Below, in pieces: positions 53,501-62,500 of a stretch of 64,000 bases of DNA (the stretch's first letter is position 1; every line of letters starts with the position of its first letter). The DNA is from Batillaria attramentaria (taxonomy: Eukaryota; Mollusca; Gastropoda; Batillariidae): assembly GCA_018292915.2 (NCBI GenBank), contig JACVVK020000227.1:778001-842000 (forward strand), written 5' to 3'. A program made the position numbers and the translations under genes. A model generated the notes under the pieces. That model worked only from the letters and a program-made list of their open reading frames with translations, was not told where the DNA came from and did no database searches.

Positions 53501-56500
53501 GAAAAGCTTCGAAACATTCCCAACAAACGACCATGTTTAATATTGAAAAGTCCGAAAACATGAAACTGACGGCAGAACAACTTTCACTGACAAGCGATTC
53601 AGGTGAATTTTTTGGTGTGGGGGTGGGGTAGGGTGGGTGTTTGGGAATGTAACGTCCACCACGTAAGGGTGGTATCAAAGACGCGGCAACGACGATGAAA
53701 AAGGCAGCACAAATATTTGGCCCCAGCCGGGATTCGAACTCACGACCCGAGCATTGGAAGTCCAACGCTCTTCCATTCGGCCACCCCGGCTCCCCAGGTG
53801 GGGGGTAGGGGAGAAGGAACTTTACCTCTGGATAAACACACCAGCCACTGTTCCAACATGAAAGATATTATATATACTTCTACAGATCTATACATTTTAC
53901 AATGAATTTGTGTAATCAGGGATTTCATGAGGGTGGGTGGGTGTTTGGGGGTTTAACGTCCTTTTCCACCACATAGGGTGATATCAAAGACGGGGCAACG
54001 ATGAAAAAGCCAGCACAAATATTTGGCCCCAGCCGGATCGAACTCACGACCCGAGCATTAGAAGTCCAACGCTCTACCATTCGACCACCCCGGCTCCCCA
54101 GGGATTTCATGAAATCCCTGAAACTTTCAGTAAGTTTATGTAAATACTGTTTCACTGGGGGATTTCATGAAATCCCTAAAATTGCCAGCCAGGATTTCAT
54201 GAAATCAGATTTCAAGGACCAGGGATTTCAGGAAATCACTGACCCATAATTTTCTGAAGCCGAACACAGGAGTGCATCTCGTTCAACGTATTTTTTGTGC
54301 TTTTTGTAAGGACACACTTGGTAAAGAAAGTAAACACAGAGGTACGTCTCGAACAACTAAAAATTTGAGATAATCACAGTGAAAATAATGTGTATCTGAC
54401 GCAACTCTACATATACAAGATAGCCACAGTATAAAACAAAACATACAAGTTCTCACAGTGAAAGATAAAAAATAAATTAAAAAATTCAAGTACATTTCGC
54501 GCAAACAATATGTATGTACGTTAGGTACACTAAGTAAAAAGAAAATGTGCAAGTTCATTTCCACCTCTCTCTCTCACACACACACCATCCGCACACACAC
54601 ACACACACAGCCTCAAGCTTCTGCTCGTCTTGATAAGCCTGACAGACTGATCCTACCATCTTCTAAAACTATGCACTGGCGTAGGAGTGGGGGGGGGGGG
54701 GGGGGGGCGAGACTATCCGTTTGCCCCCTCCGATTCTTGGTCCTGAAAATGTTGTCACAGTCAGTCTTGTCACAGTATGTGCACCTCAAATACTGGAATT
54801 GATGGAAGATCTCTTCCAGGTGAAAGGTATTTACCGACTGAAATGGAGTAGTGAAAATCCCTCCACTCCCCCCGTTGTTTCAATTTTCGAGCCTCTGCAC
54901 TATCCCCCCCCCCCCCCTTCCGTTGTTGGATTTTTTTGAGTCCTTGCCCAGCAAACAAAAGCAGCAAACTAGAACTAAGCACGCCTAACATGAGCAGTGC
55001 AATAATAACCAGGACAGTGAAGCAAACTTGCTTGGTCTGGAGATAATAGTCTTTCTCTGACCACCAGCATGTTTCACACTCTCCACGAGTTTGTAGTAGT
55101 CTTCTGTTGGGATCAGATATTTGTTGTGTGTTTGGTAGCGTGCAAATAACCCCGCTTGAAAATCTCTTCCATGCTGGATTGAGACATGATTGACACCCAT
55201 ATGCATGAACTTTCAGGGTCTAGCAGTTCTGCACTTATCTGATCTATGAGGGAAATTTCACGGTCTAGGCACCGGTTGTCTGATCTTACACAAATTCACT
55301 AAACTCAGCCAGTAAGATAGTGTAAAAACCATGACAAAAACTTAGGGATTTCATGAAATCCCTGGGGAATTTTAAGGATTTCATGAAATTCCCGAGTGAA
55401 ACAGTAGTTACACGAACTTACTGAAAATTTCAGGGATTTCATGAAATTCCTGATTACACAAATTCACTGTAACATACACACGGTCCTGATGTCTGACTGT
55501 GCCACTCGCATAGTTTTGTGAGCCGCCATAGTGCTGGACGAACATTACAATCATACGCCTGTCTGCAGAATTGTGACCGAGATGACGGATTCTCTAGCTG
55601 GTGCGTCTGACAGCATTGCTGATTGGAAACACGCGTTGATATGTAGTGATAATGAACATCACAATGACTGACACTCGCTTCCTGTAGCGGACCCATACAT
55701 CCCATTGTTTAATGTAAGGTGACAAGCATTTCGTGGCTATCATCACAGTCAGTACAAAGCGATAGACGTGCCTCGGCAGTGTGTCTTAGACCGACTCAAA
55801 TACACATTATATATTAATGTACATGTATGTATGGCCCTACGGCACACGCTCTCAGTCTGAGTCTGACGGCAGACTGTTGAATCACATTTTTCAACTGTCT
55901 AAAAGTTACATTTTGTTTTACCAGTGTGCGAATGCGCTTCTCTCGAAAACACCCGACATTTAGCAGTGCGAGTCACAGGCTGTTCTCTTGATTTCTGATA
56001 TCACCTTGGAAAACTTTAATCAGATATGAGTACACAAGTTGTGTGAATCAATGATTTATCGTTCAGATAGGAGTACACAAGTTGTTGTGTGAAGCAATGA
56101 TTTATCACTCAATTTTTGCCATGAGCATACGTGCACTGAACAAACAAACATCTGACAACTTTTGTGAATTTGGAAAGAGCAGGACTGATGTAGCTGCAAG
56201 AACCATGAAGAAAGTACATGCATCAGTTAACAGAATGTGGAAAATTAAACACACGCAAACTTTTATAAATGTCAAACACAGACTTCTGAATATGCTCACA
56301 AGTTTTCGTCTGTCTGATGGTTCTCATTTGTGCGAGTGCAGAGAGGGCCGTCAATGTTTGGGACAAGTGTAAATGTAGCAATATGGAAATGCACAGTAGA
56401 AAGTTTGCCTCAATAAGATTACACTGGTAGGCAAGAAGACTGTAAGGTAAGTCTCAATACATCTGTCAGGCATACTGTTACTGTTACACCACCACTGTGC

Positions 56501-59500
56501 AAACGTTTTTCATTCATGCATCAGAATCAGAATCAGCCACTTGGGACACAATACACTATCTGAATCCATTGTGGTGACTGGTTGGCAAATATTCTGTTCT
56601 ACGAACATGGAACTTGAAAGCATAGCGCGTAGTGAGCAGGCCATGTTATTTGGTTGTGGACAGAAGACCAACTGAACAGCGCCGAGTGGTTGCTAGTTTC
56701 ATCCACTTGGTCAATTGGTGTGTAGCACAGGTATGGAAGCGTTAGGCCAATCCAAGTCCAAGTCCCATTTCTCTGCTAATACATTGTACAAGCAGCAAAG
56801 TCAGGAACATGGCCACAAGCAACATCTATTTCATCAGGACAATGGTCACAATCAACATCTATTCATTTGGCAAACAACCTTAGCGGTTGTAAGCGACAGA
56901 ACTCATTATGAACATGGAGACTTTAGAAGCACTGTAGACAATGTGCCTCAATCATTAATGAGGCCTGTTGGTACATTGGTACTAATGGTAGGCAATAGCT
57001 AGACATGCTGTAGACACTTTGCCTTCATTATCAATGAGATCTGTTGGTAGGCAATAGCTAGACATACTGTAGACACTTTGCCTTCATTATCAATGAGATC
57101 TGTTGGTAGGCAATAGCTAGACATACTGTAGACACTTTGCCTCATTATCAATGAGATCTGTTGGTAGGCAATAGCTAGACATACTGTAGACACTTTGCCT
57201 TCATTATCAATGAGATCTGTTGGTAGGCAATAGCTAGACATACTGTAGACACTTTGCCTTCATTATCATGAGATCTGTTGGTAGGCAATAGCTAGACATA
57301 CTGTAGACACTGATTTATGAGATCTGTTAGTAGGCAATGCAATACATGACATACTGTAGACACTTTGCCTTCATTATCAATGAGATCTGTTGGTAGGCAA
57401 TAGCTAGACATACTGTAGACACTTTGCCTTCATTATCAATGAGATCTGTTGGTAGGCAATAGCTAGACATACTGTAGACACTTTGCCTTCATTATCAATG
57501 AGATCTGTTGGTAGGCAATAGCTAGACATACTGTAGACACTTTGCCTTCATTATCAATGAGATCTGTTGGTAGGCAATAGCTAGACATACTGTAGACACT
57601 TTGCCTTCATTATCAATGAGATCTGTTGGTAGGCAATAGCTAGACATACTGTAGACACTTTGCCTTCATTATCAATGAGATCTGTTGGTAGGCAATAGCT
57701 AGACATACTGTAGACACTGATTTATGAGATCTGTTAGTAGGCAATTGCAATACCATGACATACTGCAGACACTTGATTTACGAGATCTGTTGGTATGCAT
57801 TTGCAATACACGTACCTTGACATACTGTAGACACTTTGCCTTCATTATCTTTAAGATCTGTTGGTAGGCGATAGCTAGACATACTGTAGACACTTTGCCT
57901 TCATTATCTTTAATCAAATCAAATCATCTTTATTGTCCAGTTTAGAACATCCAGAAAATGTTCTTCTGGTGCCCGCACTGCACAGTATAAAATAGATCTG
58001 TTGGTAGGCAATAGCGAGACATACTGTAGACACTTTGCCTTCATTATCTTTAAGATCTGTTGGTAGGCAATAGCTAGACATACTGTAGACACTTTGCCTT
58101 CATTATCTTTAAGATCTGTTGGTAGGCAATAGCGAGACATACTGTAGACACTTTGCCTTCATTATCTTTAATCAAATCAAATCATATTTGTTCAGTTTAG
58201 ACCAACCAGAAAATTTTCTTCTGGTGTCCGCACTGCACAGTATAAAACAGGCAATAGCTAGACATACTGTAGACACTTTGCCTTCATTATCTTTAAGATC
58301 TGTTGGTAGGCAATAGCTAGACATACTGTAGACACTGCCTTCATTATCTTTAAGATCTGTTGGATCAATTGATGGCTTTGTCAATAAGGGTATTGGGGAA
58401 AATCTCACCACAAAATTGTGCAATTTTGTTTATGAACGAGAAAGAAATAAACATACATAAATATATCAACAGATTATGATCTGTGTGACCAAATGAATGT
58501 CACCATTGAATGAAAATGCGCATAATATGATATAATTAGCAGGCTGCTACAGTCGTGGCAAAGTAAGTGAACAATATTCTGACTTTTTACTTGTAACGCC
58601 TTTGCCAAGTCTGTGTAAACAGGCCTACAGAGATCATCACATTAGGGTGTGTGTAAGCAAATTTACCTATGTGGCTCCTACTCTGAAAGTATCGGTGGTT
58701 TTGCACCTATAGTGTATGGCGTGCAAGGTCCCTTCTTTAAAAGCATGGGTGGTTTTGCACCCACAACGTATGGCGCACAAGTTTTCTTCTGTGAAAGCAT
58801 GGATGTGTTTGCACACATGATGTATGGCGAAGGATAAGGCCACGTGTGTTTTTGCACCACTGATGTACAACACACAAGTTTTCTTCATGAAAGCATGAGT
58901 AGTTTTGCACCCACGATGTCTAGTGTGCAAGTTTTTAGGTGACATATGGCGAAGGTTAAATGGTAGGCACTGAACTGCAGTCACTTTGCCTCGATCATTT
59001 ATGTGATCTGATGGTACCATAGGTGATACCTAGACATACTGTAGACACTTTGCCTTGATCACTGATAAAATATAAAGTTAGGCTGTAAGTGTACATGAAT
59101 ACACTGTAGATACTTTGCCTCAGTCATCATGATCTGGTGGTTGGCAATACAGAAAGACATTTGGTCTTTGCCTCAACCATACATGAGGTCGGCTGGCAGG
59201 CGCAACAAGGATGAACTGTAGCTGTTATGTCTTCACAGGACCTGTTGGTAATTAATGCAAAAACAACCTCCTCTATGGTCTCTCAATGGCCAACAGTTCG
59301 TTTTCATGGGCCAGGTCATGTATAAATTATAATGATCAATGCTGCTCTCCATCTGCAGTCAAGTAAACAAAATCTTCCTGATACCGCATAGAAACAAAGA
59401 ACATTGATCACAACTCAACAATGTAAATTGTAATGCACAAGATTTTATTCACAACAAAACAACTAAAGGATAACATGAAATCTTTGATTGATCCTAAATA

Positions 59501-62500
59501 CCCCCCCCCCCCCCCCCCCCCAGTCAAGTGTTCAGCATGCTGGGTTCAACATGAGGTAGATGTTGGTGTGCTGACTAAAACAATGCAACATAATTCTAGT
59601 AATACTAATAGTACTGTAGTCCCACTACCAACACAAGCATTTAGTTCAGTCCAAGTGTACGCGGTAAAACAATAATTGTGGATGTGGATGGGATAAAGCA
59701 AGCACTCAGAATGTGAGTGGGGTCAACTGTAGCTTGCATCAACTGAACAATACTGCAGACTTTGGGGGCAATGAAGACAGCTGTCTACTGCACACTGCCA
59801 AAAGCAGCCTACAGTAATAGTAATACTAGTAATAGTACTTAATACAGCACAAAGTTTCAAGGTGAATCACTGAATGGTGGAGGCTTGTCACTGTGGATGA
59901 ACTGCTGCATATGTGGTGATGTGCAAGTTCACTACACACTATGTACAGAGCCACTAGGGTACCGGTCTCCTGCTACACACTAAGTACAGAGCCACTAGGG
60001 TACCGGTCTCCTGCTACACACTATGTACAGAGCCACTAGGGTACCGGTCTCCTGCTACACACTATGTACAGAGCCACTAGGGTACCGGTCTCCTGCTACA
60101 CACTATGTACAGAGCCACTAGGGTACCGGTCTCCTGCTACACACTATGTACAGAGCCACTAGGGTACCGGTCTCCTGCCACACACTATGTACAGAGCCAC
60201 TAGGGTACCGGTCTCCTGCCCACCTCTGTCCGTGTCAGTGTGTGTGTATGCAAAACCAACGCATCTTACAAGTTTGTGATCCATTTGTTTTGATTTTGAA
60301 TGCAAGTAATACAAAGCAGTAGCAGCTGCTGTATTTGAAGCGCGTGAGTTTTTGGTCACCACCTACCAGTTAATGAAGGAGCTTTTGCCGGCCGAGTGAT
60401 TGCCGATTAGGAGGACAGTGATCTTCTTGCGTGGTGCCAGCAGTGACAGACCCAGACTCTCGGCGATCTTCACCAACCCTGAAACACCAAGCATAATGCA
60501 AAATGTGCAGAACTGTACAGATCTCCGTTTCACTACTGGAGGTAGCAACCTCTCCATCAGCCACTAACTCCATCAGTAACTCCATCAGCCACTAACTCCA
60601 TCAGCCACTAACTCCATCAGCCACTAACTCCATCTGTCTCCATCAGCCACTAACTCCATCAGCCACTAACTCCATCAGCCACTAACTCCATCTGTCTTAT
60701 ATCTCCTGCTTTTATAAGAGTTCACCTGGACAGTATCATCTTTTATTCTCCCAAATATCCCATGTCTGAAGGATGCATGCAAGCAAACCTACGACAGACT
60801 GAAGTGACTTGTGGACTTCTGTTCATCACGAGGGTCCAGAATAACTTTGGCTAGACACATGAAGAAATGTTACGTTTCTTCATCTCCTTTCGTAGCAACA
60901 ATGGACATAACCAGTGTACCGATCAGGGACAGAGGGGGCATTTTCTAACATTATTGCAGTACCACTATTACTATTTCAAGCAGGTAGCTGTAAACACCAA
61001 TCAATTCAATGTCCATGAAAGGCAAGAAGTGTAACATCACATGACCACCACAGACATACATGTACAAGTACAGTACATGCACTAGTCTAGCCCGTGCTTG
61101 TTCATCATAAGCTAATTATATGCCTTCTACCATTTTCCAGTTAGCAGTAAACAGAGCTGATGCCAATCAAGGTTATCAGCAGCTACTGCACTTCCTCTTA
61201 AAAAAAGAGGAAAACAAAAACAGAAGATCAGATTAACTTTAACACAAAGATCTCACTGCAGTGCAGACAATAATACATTGAATAAGAATACTGAACTGCA
61301 CAGAAATGTCCAGTTTTATCCAGCCATAAAAACTTCCATCACTTTTTCGAACGAGTTCTAAAGTTCATGGTACATGTACAAGAATAAGAGCATTAACTGC
61401 AGCAAACTGGACCTGCTACTAAAAGGGTGTAAATCAATATCACAGAACACCACCTGCACATTGTACTTATTACAGGGCAAGCTGTCTACTCTAACACTAA
61501 GATCCTTCCACCAACACTTCACACTTCATGTGGGCAGTGAGTCATCGGGTGTCAGCAAGGCAGGTACACGTACAATGATGCAATCACAGCATCACTATAA
61601 AGGCAGTTCATCCGATCGCTATCTTCTATCAAACTGCAGTGTGTCTTTGGTAGTTAAAAAGCCCCCCCTCCCACCCCACCCCCCAAAAAAACCTCTGGTG
61701 AATATGCCACATATACCACTCACATAAAATTCAATCACAATTTTAATCTTCCGTTGTCTTGTCACTAACCTGTGTAATAACTGGACGTCCATACACACCT
61801 TTTTCCTGAGAAGCTCTACATATTCATGGTACGGTGTGACTAAGAAATCTTAGCACAAATTTATATAATCCATATCTTCTCTGACACTCAAACTAAAGAA
61901 CCATCCATCATTGACTAAGTAAAACTTTGCATCAGATTAAGAGGCAAACATTAACCTATACTATAATTTTTGCGTGCTGCGTGTCTAGGCTGGTGTGATA
62001 AGTTACAGTTGATGACCATGAAATAACAGGCTGTATTAAATTTTATACAGAGAACAAGTCTGATACATGCATTATGATCACTAGACATAGGGTCTATCTC
62101 AAGTCCCATCGACTCCATTTAAGCAAAGTCAGTTAAAAGACCGGTGTATATTCTGCAACTTAAAATGTTGCAACTGACAAGCACATCAAGATTATACAAA
62201 ACAAATGAACAGTACAAACACAACAAAAAATCATTCACTGTACTATACAAATGAAATCACAATCCAAGGCTGACTTGGCTATGACACAGGAGTACCATTT
62301 GCCAAGCCGGCCATACCGTGCAGATCTATGCAACCTCGGTGCATAAAAAATACATGCCACACTGGCATTAATTTGAAAAGATTTCTATGGTCAGTAGCTC
62401 TCTCGTGAAAAACGGAAAATGTTTTAAAGCGACGACCACCCTTTGTGACTCATCGACATGGTATGACCTTTGATCAGTTGAGGACGGTAACCTCTCTCCC

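Larger units (their letters stand above)
53899..55470. mobile_element. Degenerate DNA transposon with palindromic inverted ends
   Basis: The left end (AATGAATTTGTGTAATCAGG) and the reverse complement of the right end near 55470 match. After each comes a GGGATTTCATGAAATCCC palindrome, a GAAACTTTCAGTAAGTT-like segment and a second palindrome, in mirror order (left to about 54195, right from about 55345). The left repeat is split by a SINE at 53931-54098. The interior has a degraded transposase-like piece. The superfamily is uncertain and no target duplication was established. Confidence 0.65.
57000..58375. repeat. 59-bp minisatellite
   Basis: About 22 units of AGACATACTGTAGACACTTT. Two units contain the same foreign insert. 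Confidence 0.95.

Noticed and set aside
53623..54098. Genuine tRNA genes on the minus strand
   Set aside because: A and B boxes are present, but the acceptor stem does not close and the sequence continues into a body shared by four copies, so these are SINE heads.
56082..56372. 96-codon open frame on the plus strand
   Set aside because: The composition is plausible, but there is no family resemblance or splice support.
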